A DNA stretch of 64,000 nucleotides from Dongia_B soli. GTDB lineage: Bacteria; Pseudomonadota; Alphaproteobacteria; Dongiales; Dongiaceae. Below the pieces are notes generated by a model. The model had not been told where the DNA came from. It saw only the letters and a list, made by a program, of their open reading frames with translations, and did not search any database. Positions within the stretch are counted from its first letter, which is position 1. Every line of letters starts with the position of its first letter. The translations under genes and the position numbers were made by a program. Location: the NCBI RefSeq assembly GCF_034044715.1, contig NZ_JAXCLW010000007.1, positions 1-64,000 on the forward strand, given 5' to 3'. Below, piece by piece: positions 25,239 to 34,496 of the stretch.

Positions 25239-26771
25239 ATGATGAAGCCGAAGGATAGCCGGAACGCGAAGGGTAGGGGCCGTATTCCGCGACGCGATGT
25301 GCTGGCGGGCCTGGCCGGCATGGCCGTCACCGGCATGGCGGCGCCCTTCATCCTGAAGAACGGGCTAAGTGAACCGGCCAAGGCGGCGATTCCTTTCGTT
25401 TATCCGACCGCGCCGCAACCACCGGCCGATGCTTCCGTCGTCGATGTCACGCTGACGGCGAAATTCCGTACGCGCCAGATGTTGCCGGCCCCGGCGGGCC
25501 TGAGCCAGATCGCCGGCTATGACGACAAGCCGGAGATGATGATGATCCGGCTGAAGCAGGGACAGTGGCTGCGCGCCAAGCTGGTCAATCAGCTGAGCGA
25601 GCATACCTCGGTCCACTGGCACGGAATCCGCCTGCCCAATGCGATGGACGGCGTCCCCTATATGACGCAGCCGCCGGTTCAGCCGGGCGAAAATTTCACC
25701 TATGCCTTTCGGCCGCCGGACACCGGCACCTTCTTCTTTCATCCCCATTGCAACACGGTCGAGCAATATGGCCGCGGCCTGGTCGGGACCCTCATCGTCG
25801 AGGGCGATGAGAAGCGGCCCAGCGATGCCGATGTGATCTGCGCCTATCGCGACTGGCGCCTGAAACCCGATGGCAGCTTCGATGCGTTGATGACCGAAAA
25901 GGGCGCGGCCACTGCCGGCACCTTCGGCCAGGTTGCCACGATGAACGGCCAGCCTTTGCCGTTGCGCCGGGAAGTCCCGGCCAATGGCGATACCCGGCTG
26001 CGCCTGCTCAATCTCGATCTCACCCGTATCCTGGAAATTGGCGTCGAAGGTGCCGAAGCCTGGGTGATTGCCACGGATGGCAATGCGATCGATCCGGTGA
26101 AGCTCGATAGCTGGAAGATCGGGCCGGCCATGCGCCTGGATCTGCTGCTGCGCATGCCGCGTCAGGCCGGTGCAACGGTTCGCGTGTTCAACTATTTTTC
26201 TCCGCAGCCGATTTTGCTGGCCGAATTGACCGCCGGTAAGACGCAACTGGACAAGCCGCCTTTCACGCCTGACCTGCTGAAACCGGCAAATCTTCGGGAA
26301 CCGAAGCTTGACGGCGCTCAGCAATTGCCCATGCGGCTCAGTGCGGCCTCCTCGCAATCGGCGACGGCGCCAGAGGTCAAACTGCCAGATGGCGAAGTCC
26401 TGCGCATTGCCGATGCCCTGTGCCTGACGCCTCATACGTTCTGGGCAATCAACGGCCAGGCCTGGCCAGCCCAGGGACATGACGTTCTGCCACCGCCGCT
26501 CTTCAAGCTGGCCAAGGGACGCAGCTACGTCTTCGAAGTCGCCAATGTAACGCCGCGCGTCCATCCGATCCATCTGCACGGCCACACCTTCAAAGTCCTC
26601 GACTCCGATCGCAACACCGTCGTGCCGCATTTCGCTGATACCACCCTGGTTTTCCCGAAGGAGCGGCTGCGCATTGCTTTCGTCGCCGACAATCCGGGCG
26701 ATTGGATGGTGCATTGCCATATCATCGAGCATCAGGAGACCGGCATGATGGGTTTCTTCCGGGTTGCCTGA
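25239..26771 (+). CDS. Multicopper oxidase, Tat-exported
   Basis: This 510-residue three-domain copper oxidase carries a twin-arginine signal (PRRDVLAGLAGMAVTG). All copper ligand motifs are present: HWHG, HPHC, HPIHLHGHTF and HCHIIEHQETGM, which holds the type 1 copper and its methionine. Relatives oxidise Cu(I), Fe(II) or Mn(II) in the periplasm. It lies 127 bp after the first imelysin and is followed after one base by the di-heme gene. In this setting, oxidation of ferrous iron before uptake is a reasonable idea, by analogy with ferroxidase-dependent import; it is not shown by the sequence. Confidence 0.92.
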   Translation: MMKPKDSRNAKGRGRIPRRDVLAGLAGMAVTGMAAPFILKNGLSEPAKAAIPFVYPTAPQPPADASVVDVTLTAKFRTRQMLPAPAGLSQIAGYDDKPEMMMIRLKQGQWLRAKLVNQLSEHTSVHWHGIRLPNAMDGVPYMTQPPVQPGENFTYAFRPPDTGTFFFHPHCNTVEQYGRGLVGTLIVEGDEKRPSDADVICAYRDWRLKPDGSFDALMTEKGAATAGTFGQVATMNGQPLPLRREVPANGDTRLRLLNLDLTRILEIGVEGAEAWVIATDGNAIDPVKLDSWKIGPAMRLDLLLRMPRQAGATVRVFNYFSPQPILLAELTAGKTQLDKPPFTPDLLKPANLREPKLDGAQQLPMRLSAASSQSATAPEVKLPDGEVLRIADALCLTPHTFWAINGQAWPAQGHDVLPPPLFKLAKGRSYVFEVANVTPRVHPIHLHGHTFKVLDSDRNTVVPHFADTTLVFPKERLRIAFVADNPGDWMVHCHIIEHQETGMMGFFRVA

Positions 26772-26772
26772 C

Positions 26773-28140
26773 ATGCGCCCTTTGGTTTTCCTTCTCTCAG
26801 CCTGCCTCGCTGGCGCCGTCGCACTGCCGAGCAGTGCCGAAGAACAAGTCGCGCAACGCCAGGAACAATCCTTGCGCCGCGCCGTGCAGCCGGACGCGGA
26901 AATGCCGGATGCGAAGCGGATGGATTTCGATCTCGGCTTCGGCTTGTTCAAGCGCAACTGGGTCGCTGCGCCGTCTTCGACCCAGGCCGTGGATGGCTTG
27001 GGCCCGCTCTATAACGCGCGCTCCTGCAATGTCTGTCATCCTGGTGGTGGGCGTCCGACCGCTTTGCTCGATAGACATGGCGATCCGGTAGCTGGGCTGA
27101 CCGTGCATCTGGGGCAGGCGGCCAAAGTGAGAGAGGCGGCGCGCCCCGATCCGGTCTATGGCGAACAGATCCAAACCCAAGCCTTGCCCGGCCAGCAGCC
27201 GGAGGCGCGCCTTAGCCTTTCCATGACAGATGGACCGGTGATCGAATTGGCCGGTGGCGAAAGGGTGCAGTTGCAACAGCCGCAAATGCAGTTATCGCAA
27301 CTTGCTTTCGGTGATCTCGCGGCGGACAGCCATGCCGGTTTTCGCATGGCGCCGGCCATTCATGGGCTCGGGCTGCTCGACCGTATTCCCGAAGCCGAGA
27401 TTCTCGCGCAGACGAAGCGAGTCAAGCGCGATGGTGTTGCCGGCCGGCCCAATCGAGTTCTCGATGTTGTCAGCGGTGAAAGCCGGATCGGCCGTTTCGG
27501 CTGGAAGGCCGTACAGCCGACCCTGGCGCAGCAGGATGCCCATGCTTTCAATATCGATATCGGCATGTCGACGACGATATTTCGCAGACCTGCCGGCGAT
27601 TGCTCCGGCATCCAGCGGGATTGTCTGGCGGCGCCCAACGGCAATTCGCCGCAATTCGGCAATGTCGAGATTGCCGAGCCGATGCGACATCTGATCGATA
27701 CTTTCGTCTCATATGCGATGCTGCCACCGCAGCGGCAGCGTGACACCGACAGGATTGCCGCCGGAGAAAAGCTGTTCATGGCGGCCGGCTGCGATACCTG
27801 CCATCGGCCGAGCTACAATCTGCCGGCCACGGCCGAAATACCGGCGCGGCGCATCAGCCCTTATACCGATCTGCTGCTGCATGACATGGGCCCCGGCCTT
27901 GCCGATGGTGTCGCCGAGGGAACAGCCGGCGGCAGCGAATGGCGCACACAGCCGCTCTGGCGTCTCGGCCAGGCTGTTGCCGGGGATGCGCCGGCGGCTC
28001 TGCTGCATGACGGCCGGGCGCGGACCATTCTCGAAGCTGTGCTATGGCATGGCGGCGAGGCGACGGCGGCGCAGCAGCGTGTCGTCGCCATGTCGCCTGA
28101 GGAACGCACCAATTTGATCGCCTTCCTGCGATCTCTATGA
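26773..28140 (+). CDS. Di-heme oxidoreductase-like c-type cytochrome (DUF1111)
   Basis: This secreted protein of 455 residues starts with a signal peptide (MRPLVFLLSACLAGAVALPS). It has two heme c attachment motifs, CNVCH at about residues 85-89 and CDTCH at about 340-344. It fits the DUF1111/putative di-heme or thiol oxidoreductase family, which is related to MauG-type peroxidases and often accompanies imelysins. I chose the ATG at 26773, one base after the multicopper oxidase stop, over a TTG three codons earlier. It probably passes electrons in the periplasm during metal handling. Confidence 0.88.
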   Translation: MRPLVFLLSACLAGAVALPSSAEEQVAQRQEQSLRRAVQPDAEMPDAKRMDFDLGFGLFKRNWVAAPSSTQAVDGLGPLYNARSCNVCHPGGGRPTALLDRHGDPVAGLTVHLGQAAKVREAARPDPVYGEQIQTQALPGQQPEARLSLSMTDGPVIELAGGERVQLQQPQMQLSQLAFGDLAADSHAGFRMAPAIHGLGLLDRIPEAEILAQTKRVKRDGVAGRPNRVLDVVSGESRIGRFGWKAVQPTLAQQDAHAFNIDIGMSTTIFRRPAGDCSGIQRDCLAAPNGNSPQFGNVEIAEPMRHLIDTFVSYAMLPPQRQRDTDRIAAGEKLFMAAGCDTCHRPSYNLPATAEIPARRISPYTDLLLHDMGPGLADGVAEGTAGGSEWRTQPLWRLGQAVAGDAPAALLHDGRARTILEAVLWHGGEATAAQQRVVAMSPEERTNLIAFLRSL

Positions 28141-28174
28141 TCTCAGGAGGCATTATCCCAATGAGGACGAGAGC

Positions 28175-29278
28175 ATGAAACTGACCCGACGCCATTCCCT
28201 GCTGAGCGTGATCGCAACGGCGTTGTGGCAATTGCTGCCCCATGGTGCCCGCGCTGCCGACAAATATGCAGCTTTCAATGCGGCTTTCGCGAGAGATATC
28301 GCGATACCGAGCCTGAAGACCTTTGTGGCCACGACGGAGGCGCAGGTCAAAGCTGCGGCGGCCTTCAAGGCAAAGCCGGATGCGGCCGGTCTCGATGGCT
28401 TACATAAGGCTTTCGGCGATGTTTCGGATGCCTGGATGGCTGCACAATTGCTGCGTTTCGGCCCGCTGTCCCAGGAACAGCGGATGGACCGCGTCGAATA
28501 CTGGCCCGAGCGCCGCAGCATCACCGATAAGCAGCTTGCCGGCTTGGTCAGTGCAGCGGATACCAGCAAGCTTGCGCCGGATGTCTTTGCCCGGGCCAGC
28601 GTGGCGGTGCAAGGGCTGGGTGCCTTGGAACGGCTGATCTATGAGGGTGACAATCCGCTGCAACATTTCGCTGACGCATCGCCCGCCGCCGCCTATCGTC
28701 TGGCACTGGTGGCGGCGATTGCCGACAATCTGCATCGGATTGCGAATGAGGCTTTGGCCGATTGGCAGGCTTTGGAGCCGAAGCTGGCAAAGGGCGATCA
28801 AGCGGGGCTGGCAGCAACGCCGGTCGAGGCAACGGGGCAGATCTATGCCGGCCTGTTGACCACCATGCAGATCATCGCCGACCAGAAAATCGGTTTGCCC
28901 TTGGGCAAGGACATCAATCTCGCCAAGCCGAACCAGGCGGAACAATGGCGTGCCGGCCGCTCTCTGCAGAATATCGCGCTGAACCTAGCAGCCATGCGTC
29001 ATGCCGTAACGGGCAACGATGCCGGATCTTTTGCAAGCTTCCTCGGCGGCAAGGATATCGAGCCGCGCCTGTCAGCGGCTTTTGACGACTGCCATAAGGC
29101 ACTCGCCGCTATCAAACAGCCCTTGCCGGAAGCCGTGGCCGATGACAAGGATGGCCGCCAACAGGTGGAGATGTTCTATGTCAAGCTCAATCTGGTACGG
29201 GATATCCTAACCCAGGAAATGCCGGGCGCGATCGGCATCACCCTCGGCTTCAACGATCTCGATGGAGACGGCGCGTAA
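28175..29278 (+). CDS. Second imelysin-family periplasmic protein
   Basis: This 367-residue protein has a Tat-like or Sec signal (TRRHSLLSVIATALWQLL ending at ARA) and an imelysin-type helical bundle (MAAQLLRFGPLSQEQRMDRV). The GxHxxE motif of the first imelysin is not kept; the equivalent place reads GLGALERLIYE, without histidine. The two paralogues therefore probably have different binding roles. Genes of this second type usually follow DUF1111 and precede DUF1513, as here. Confidence 0.82.
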   Translation: MKLTRRHSLLSVIATALWQLLPHGARAADKYAAFNAAFARDIAIPSLKTFVATTEAQVKAAAAFKAKPDAAGLDGLHKAFGDVSDAWMAAQLLRFGPLSQEQRMDRVEYWPERRSITDKQLAGLVSAADTSKLAPDVFARASVAVQGLGALERLIYEGDNPLQHFADASPAAAYRLALVAAIADNLHRIANEALADWQALEPKLAKGDQAGLAATPVEATGQIYAGLLTTMQIIADQKIGLPLGKDINLAKPNQAEQWRAGRSLQNIALNLAAMRHAVTGNDAGSFASFLGGKDIEPRLSAAFDDCHKALAAIKQPLPEAVADDKDGRQQVEMFYVKLNLVRDILTQEMPGAIGITLGFNDLDGDGA

Positions 29279-29302
29279 TCATATCCGGGACGGAGAAAAA
29301 CG

Positions 29303-30430
29303 ATGGATCGTCATCACTTCCTGTCAGGCAGCCTTCAGTCCTTCATGGCCGGCATCGGTGCCACCTTCGGTCGGCAGAAAGCCAAGGTAGCAGACACGCA
29401 GCCGCGCTTCCTCAGCGCCTGCGGTGTGGCTGATAAAGGCGGCAAGCTGGCCTTTGCCGCCGCGGCGATCGATGGCAATGGTGACGCGCTTCTCGATTCC
29501 GCTTTGCCGATGCGGGCCCATGAGATCGCTCTGCATCCCGATGGCAGGCGTGTCCTCGCGGTCGGCCGTCAGCCGGGACGCTATAGTTGCATGATCGATC
29601 TCGCCGATGGCCGGAAGCTCTATGATTTGCAGATCGCCGATGACCATGAATTCAACGGCCATGCCGTCTTCCCCGGCGAAGGGGCGCAGATCATCGCCAC
29701 GGAGGAGCATGTCGAGACCTCGATCGGCCGGCTTGGCTTTTACGACGCGGCGACCGGCGCCTGGCTGCAGGGCTGGCCCAGCCACGGCATTGAGCCACAT
29801 GAAGCGATATTGGACGAGAAAAACAATCGTCTGATCGTCGCCAATGGCGGCATCCTGCAGCGCCATGCCGTCGGCGAGGTGGAATCGAGCCTGGTCATTC
29901 TCGATCTGCGCGATGGTGAACCGATTGCCATCGGGCGCCTGCCGGAAGATCTCGCCTCGCTGTCGATGCGGCATATGGCGCTCACGGCCAGGGGCGATGT
30001 CGTTTGTGGCATGCAGGATCAGGATGCGCAGAGCGATCTCCGCCCTCTCGTCTGTCTGCTCGATCCAGCCGGAAATATCCGATTTCTCAAGATTCCCCGC
30101 GATCTCGCCATGATACTGCGCGGCTATGTGGGCAGTGTTGCGGTGGATATCAGCGGCTGGGTTGCCTGCGCCACCTCGCCCAAGGGCAATGTCGCCATGT
30201 TCTGGGATCTGCGGCGCGAGACCTGGCTGGGCCAGGCCACCGTTGCCGATGGCTGCGGCGTTGCCGGCAATGGCAAGCCCGGGGGCTTTGTGGTGACGGG
30301 CGGCAAGGGCGATGTGGTGGAGATTGCCACGCTCGATGCCGCGGGCCGGCCGATGGCGCCAAAATCGCATCTTCTTGCCAGCAATGTCCGCTGGCATTGG
30401 GACAATCACCTGACCCGCATTCGCGCCTGA
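29303..30430 (+). CDS. DUF1513 protein, predicted beta-propeller
   Basis: This 375-residue protein fits the DUF1513 family, with repeated blades containing patterns such as ALHPDGRRVLAVGRQPG, GHAVFPGEGAQIIATEEH and GIEPHEAILDEKNNRLIVAN. The N-terminus is a short hydrophobic region rather than a clear signal, although relatives are exported. It ends the iron block and lies 24 bp after the second imelysin with GGAG before its ATG. The family function is unknown; co-occurrence with imelysins is well established. Confidence 0.82.
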   Translation: MDRHHFLSGSLQSFMAGIGATFGRQKAKVADTQPRFLSACGVADKGGKLAFAAAAIDGNGDALLDSALPMRAHEIALHPDGRRVLAVGRQPGRYSCMIDLADGRKLYDLQIADDHEFNGHAVFPGEGAQIIATEEHVETSIGRLGFYDAATGAWLQGWPSHGIEPHEAILDEKNNRLIVANGGILQRHAVGEVESSLVILDLRDGEPIAIGRLPEDLASLSMRHMALTARGDVVCGMQDQDAQSDLRPLVCLLDPAGNIRFLKIPRDLAMILRGYVGSVAVDISGWVACATSPKGNVAMFWDLRRETWLGQATVADGCGVAGNGKPGGFVVTGGKGDVVEIATLDAAGRPMAPKSHLLASNVRWHWDNHLTRIRA

Positions 30431-30436
30431 GGCCGG

Positions 30437-31231
30437 CTAGGCGCCAACGCGGCTCTGGCGATAAAGCCGGATGCAGGTGGCGGCCAGCGTGATCACGATG
30501 ACCAGGCTGCCGACGGCTGCCACCGTCGGGTCGATATTGTCGCGGATGCCGTTCCAGATCGCCTTGGGCAAGGTCATGATCTTCTGGCTGCTGATGAAGA
30601 GCGTGACGACGATCTCGTCCCAGGAGGCGAGGAAGGCGAGGACGGCCCCGGAGAGAATGCCTGGCTTGATCACCGGCACGATGATCAGCCACATCGCCTC
30701 CCAGGCATTGGCGCCCAGATTGCGCGCCGCCTGTTCCAGCCGGCCGTCGAAATTGCTGAGCGACGTCGTCACCGTGATGATGACATAGGGCACTGCCAGG
30801 ACCGCATGGGCGATGATGATGCCGATATAGGAATCGAGCAGACCGAACGCGACCCAGGCCTTGTAGAAGGCGAGGGCCGAGACGATCGGCGGCACGATCA
30901 GAGGCATCAGCATCAGATTGCGCAAGGAATCGCCAAAGCGGCTGGCGATGCGCCACAGGCCGATGGCGCCCAGGGTGCCGGTGATGACCGCCAGAACCGC
31001 TGCCAGAACGGCGATCAGCAGGCTCTGCCCGATGGCGCCGAGCCAAAGCGGGTTGCTGAAGAGGTTCTGGTAGTGCTGCAGCGATAGTCCTTCGTCCGGC
31101 AGCGAGAGATAATGATGCGTGGTGAAGGAGACCGGGATGATGACGAAACTGGGCAGCAACAGGAACAGTGCACCGGCCCAGCCCAGCAGCTTGGCGATGG
31201 AGATCGAGGAGCTGCGTCCGAAATCCACCAT
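30437..31231 (-). CDS. Polyamine/opine-type ABC permease, PotC-like
   Basis: This 264-residue permease has six predicted helices and the EAA-type loop ARNLGANAWEAMWLIIVPVI that binds the ATPase. It is the second permease of a PotABCD-type importer, and its start overlaps the stop of the PotB-like gene by one base. It is the last gene of the unit that begins with the guanidino enzyme at 34497-35378. Its end faces the DUF1513 stop with only six bases between. Confidence 0.9.
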   Translation of the reverse strand: MVDFGRSSSISIAKLLGWAGALFLLLPSFVIIPVSFTTHHYLSLPDEGLSLQHYQNLFSNPLWLGAIGQSLLIAVLAAVLAVITGTLGAIGLWRIASRFGDSLRNLMLMPLIVPPIVSALAFYKAWVAFGLLDSYIGIIIAHAVLAVPYVIITVTTSLSNFDGRLEQAARNLGANAWEAMWLIIVPVIKPGILSGAVLAFLASWDEIVVTLFISSQKIMTLPKAIWNGIRDNIDPTVAAVGSLVIVITLAATCIRLYRQSRVGA

Positions 31232-32115
31232 CAGCCGCCCCCCAGCATCTTGCGCATATCCATGCTGCGGGAAAGCCCGCCGATCAGCAGCAGGACGACC
31301 GCCAGCAGCGCGGTGGCCAGCGCCGAGGCCAAACCCCAGCGCAGGGTCTGCTGCATCTGCACGGTGATGTATTCGGCAATCATCACGGTCTTGCCGCCGC
31401 CCAGGATGATCGGCGTCACGAAGAAGCCGAGCGTCATGATGAAGACCAGGATCAAAGCGGCGAAAATGCCCGGCTTGGTCAGCGGCATGAAAATCTTGAT
31501 AAAGCTTTGCACCGGCCCTGCGCCGAGGCCGCGCGAGGCGGCGATCAGACTGGGATTGATGCCATCCATGCTGGCCAGCAGCGGCAGGACGGCATAGGGC
31601 ACCATGTAATGCACCATGCCGATCAGCACCCCGAATTCGTTATTGGTCATTGAGAGCGGCGTCGAAATGATGCCGAAACTCATCAGGAAGCTGTTGATGA
31701 TGCCTTCGCTGCGCAACAACGTGACCCAGGCGAAGGCGCGGACCAGGACCGACATCCAGAACGGCACCAGGATCGCGAACATCAGCATGCTGCGGGTGCG
31801 CGGCGGCGCGATGACCACGGTAAAGGCGATCATATAGCCGATCACGACGGAGAAAACGGTGGTAATCGTGCAGATCCGCAAGGTGGTGAGGACGACGCGC
31901 TTGATCGCCCGGTTGTCGAACAGCTTGATGTAATTGTCCGGCCCGACTGCGGGATCGCTCAGGCTGATCCAGAAGACCTGGAACAGCGGTAGCAGGAAGA
32001 AGACGAGAAGGCACAGCAGGACCGGCAGGACGAACAGCCAATAGACCTGGTCCTGCCGGTTGCCGATGGCGAGCAGTTTGCGGCGAGATGTGCCGACCGC
32101 GACCTCGGTTGCCAT
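31231..32115 (-). CDS. Polyamine/opine-type ABC permease, PotB-like
   Basis: This 294-residue permease has the PotB/PotH pattern: an N-terminal cytoplasmic tail, a first helix (LLCLLVFFLLPLFQVFWISL) and an EAA loop (ASRGLGAGPVQSFIKIFMPL). Together with the PotC-like protein it makes the channel of the importer. It lies 31 bp after the binding-protein gene. Confidence 0.9.
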   Translation of the reverse strand: MATEVAVGTSRRKLLAIGNRQDQVYWLFVLPVLLCLLVFFLLPLFQVFWISLSDPAVGPDNYIKLFDNRAIKRVVLTTLRICTITTVFSVVIGYMIAFTVVIAPPRTRSMLMFAILVPFWMSVLVRAFAWVTLLRSEGIINSFLMSFGIISTPLSMTNNEFGVLIGMVHYMVPYAVLPLLASMDGINPSLIAASRGLGAGPVQSFIKIFMPLTKPGIFAALILVFIMTLGFFVTPIILGGGKTVMIAEYITVQMQQTLRWGLASALATALLAVVLLLIGGLSRSMDMRKMLGGG

Positions 32116-32146
32116 AGCCCTGCCTTCCCGCGTTACGCGCCTCGCC

Positions 32147-33223
32147 TCAGGAGGCGAAGAAGTCGAGGTAATCGTTGAGGACGTCGTTGTAGTTCTTGCC
32201 GTACCACTGCACGTCCATCGGGATCTGGATCTTCCAATTGGCCTCGTTGCCCGGGTCGATCTTGGCGAGATCGGCCGGCGCCATGGCGGAGCCGGCGGGA
32301 TTGGCGGGGCCGTTGGACATCGATTTCAGCAGATCGACCTGCAATTCCGGCTTCTGCATGAAGGCGATGAGCTGCATCGTCTCCTTGACGTTCTTGGCGC
32401 CCTTCGGCACCACCCAGGAAGACGGGCAGGCGAGACCCTGATTGAAGGTCCACTTGACCTCGCCCTTGGTGTCGCGCTCAAGCAGCGTCGAGCGCGTATG
32501 CCAGATCAGCCCCATGCTGACCTCGCCTTCGCGCAGGAAGCGCTGGCTGTCGGCACCGGATTCCCACAGGATGATATGGTCCTTGATCTGTTCCAGCTTC
32601 TTCAAAGCGCGGTCGACATCGAGCGGATAGAGCTTGTCCACCGGCACGCCATCGGCGATCAGCGCGGCTTCCAGCGCGCCTGACATATATTTCCAGAAGG
32701 TCCGCTTGCCCGGGAATTTCTCCAGATCCCAGAAATCCGCCAGGCTTGTCGGCGCTTCCTTCAGCTTCGAGGAATTATAGGTGATGACATAAGAATAGAT
32801 GTAGCTGCAGCAGCCATACTGGAAGGCGTGGCCCGGCCGCACCTTGTTGCGGTCGACGATCGAATAGTCGATCTCCTCCAGCAGGCCGCGGCTGCCGAGA
32901 TTTTCCGAGGTGAAGCCGTCGGCGTCGCAGACATTCCAGGTGACGTTCTTCGATTCCACCATGGCCTTGATCTTGCCATCGGTGGGACCGGTGCCGTCGA
33001 TCGTCACCTTGATGCCGGTTTCCTTCTCGAATGGCTGGGCGAAAGCATGATCGAAATTCGGGATGGCATCGCCGCCCCAGTTCACCAGCACCAGTTCCGT
33101 GGCGGCACTGGCGCGGCCGGCGCGCAGGATGAAGGGGGCCGCAGCAGCAGCAGCCCCGGTCATCGCCAGAGCCTGACGCCGAGTCACCAGACGACGTGTC
33201 GGCATTCTTATCGTGTTATTCAT
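32147..33223 (-). CDS. Periplasmic binding protein, PotD-like, Tat signal
   Basis: This 358-residue binding protein is of the spermidine/putrescine/opine class (LVNWGGDAIPNFDHAFAQPF) and has a twin-arginine signal (TRRQALAMTGAAAAAAPFIL). The ligand pocket residues cannot be assigned by eye. Because the operon begins with a guanidino-group-modifying enzyme, the ligand could be a guanidino or amino compound such as agmatine, a methylated arginine or an opine. It lies 64 bp after the ATPase gene. Confidence 0.88.
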   Translation of the reverse strand: MNNTIRMPTRRLVTRRQALAMTGAAAAAAPFILRAGRASAATELVLVNWGGDAIPNFDHAFAQPFEKETGIKVTIDGTGPTDGKIKAMVESKNVTWNVCDADGFTSENLGSRGLLEEIDYSIVDRNKVRPGHAFQYGCCSYIYSYVITYNSSKLKEAPTSLADFWDLEKFPGKRTFWKYMSGALEAALIADGVPVDKLYPLDVDRALKKLEQIKDHIILWESGADSQRFLREGEVSMGLIWHTRSTLLERDTKGEVKWTFNQGLACPSSWVVPKGAKNVKETMQLIAFMQKPELQVDLLKSMSNGPANPAGSAMAPADLAKIDPGNEANWKIQIPMDVQWYGKNYNDVLNDYLDFFAS

Positions 33224-33287
33224 TATGTCCTCCCATTGAGCGGCGTTTATTGCTTGTTTGCTGTGATCCGCCGGCTTGCGCGGCGGA

Positions 33288-34382
33288 TTATTCTTCCGTA
33301 ACCGTCACGCCATCTTGCGGTTGCCAGGCGAGCCAAGCCTGCTTGCCTTCCTGCAGGAATGTCTGGCCTTCGGCCGCGGCGATCTCTGCCCGGATGGGGC
33401 CGATCCCCTCGACGGCGATCTCGAAACACAAATGGCCGCCCAGATAGCGCCAGGCGACGATGCGGCCGGGCAGGCAGTTACGCCGGTCTGCCGTGGGTTC
33501 CGCCAGCAAAGCGATCTTCTCCGGCCGCAGCGCCACGGTGATATTGCTGCCGATGGAGGGATGCTTCGTGCCGTTCTGCAGAATCTCGCCCGCCGGCGTG
33601 GCAATGCGCGCGATCCCGCCATCGATCGACTGCACGGTACCGGCAATGAAATCGCTTTCGCCGAGGAAAGCGGCGACGAAGCGCGATTGCGGGCGATTGT
33701 ATAACTCGCTCGGCGTGCCGATCTGGGCGATGCGGCCCTGACGGAAGATGACGATGCGATCGGACATCGACAAAGCCTCTTCCTGGTCATGGGTGACATA
33801 GATGAAGGTCGTGCCGAGGTCCTGATGCAGCTTCTTGATTTCCATCTGCACATCGACCCGCAGTTTGCGGTCGAGCGCGCCCAGTGGTTCATCGAGCAGC
33901 AGTAGATTGGGTTGGAAACTCATGGCGCGGGCGAGAGCCACGCGTTGCTGCTGGCCACCGGAAAGTTGGCGCGGCAGGCGGTCCGCGAGATGTGCCATCT
34001 GAACTCTGTCCAAAGCCGTCTTCACCGCCGCCTCAACCTCGCTCTTCGGCCGGCGGCGGATTTTCAGCGGGAAGGCGACGTTCTCGCGGACGCTGAGATG
34101 AGGGAACAGCGCATAACCCTGAAACACCATGCCGAAATTGCGCTGTTCGGGGGCAAGATGGGTGATGTCGCGCCCGCCCAGGCCGATGCGCCCGGCATCG
34201 GCGGCGACAAAACCGGCGATCATCATCAGCAATGTGGTCTTGCCGGAACCGGAGGGGCCGAGCAGGGTCAGGAATTCGCCCGGCCGGATGTGCAACGACA
34301 CGTCATCGACAGCACGGACATTGCCATACTGTTTGAGGAGGTTCTCGATACTCAAATCGCCTTGTGTGTCATGCATCGTCAT
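33288..34382 (-). CDS. ABC importer ATPase, PotA-like
   Basis: This 364-residue ATPase has Walker A GPSGSGKTT, signature LSGGQQQRVALARAM, Walker B LLLLDEPLGALD and a C-terminal TOBE domain with EKIALLAEPTADRRNCLPGR. It drives the PotABCD-type importer encoded downstream. The start has two close ATGs (34382 and 34376). A 114-bp gap with strong hairpins separates it from the guanidino enzyme gene on the same strand. Confidence 0.92.
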   Translation of the reverse strand: MTMHDTQGDLSIENLLKQYGNVRAVDDVSLHIRPGEFLTLLGPSGSGKTTLLMMIAGFVAADAGRIGLGGRDITHLAPEQRNFGMVFQGYALFPHLSVRENVAFPLKIRRRPKSEVEAAVKTALDRVQMAHLADRLPRQLSGGQQQRVALARAMSFQPNLLLLDEPLGALDRKLRVDVQMEIKKLHQDLGTTFIYVTHDQEEALSMSDRIVIFRQGRIAQIGTPSELYNRPQSRFVAAFLGESDFIAGTVQSIDGGIARIATPAGEILQNGTKHPSIGSNITVALRPEKIALLAEPTADRRNCLPGRIVAWRYLGGHLCFEIAVEGIGPIRAEIAAAEGQTFLQEGKQAWLAWQPQDGVTVTEE

Positions 34383-34429
34383 GCATGACCATGGGCCCAG
34401 TTCCCATGCCTATCCCCTGTCTGTTAAGC

Positions 34430-34472
34430 AGCCGAAGCCTTGTTTTGGCTTATTCCGTTGCCGGCTTCGGCT
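34430..34472. terminator. Hairpin between guanidino-enzyme gene and potA-like gene
   Basis: AGCCGAAGCC and GGCTTCGGCT form a perfect 10-bp stem with a 23-base loop. A smaller stem CATGGG/CCCATG follows at 34390-34408. There is no strong T-tract on the minus strand, so it may trim or attenuate the operon transcript rather than end it. Confidence 0.5.
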
Positions 34473-34496
34473 GTTTCGTTTCGTCTTTGCCGAGGC

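Noticed and set aside
25365..26957. Minus-strand open frame of 530 codons opposite the multicopper oxidase
   Set aside because: Long antisense frames are common in GC-rich DNA. The sense strand has every copper motif and the antisense has none of any kind.
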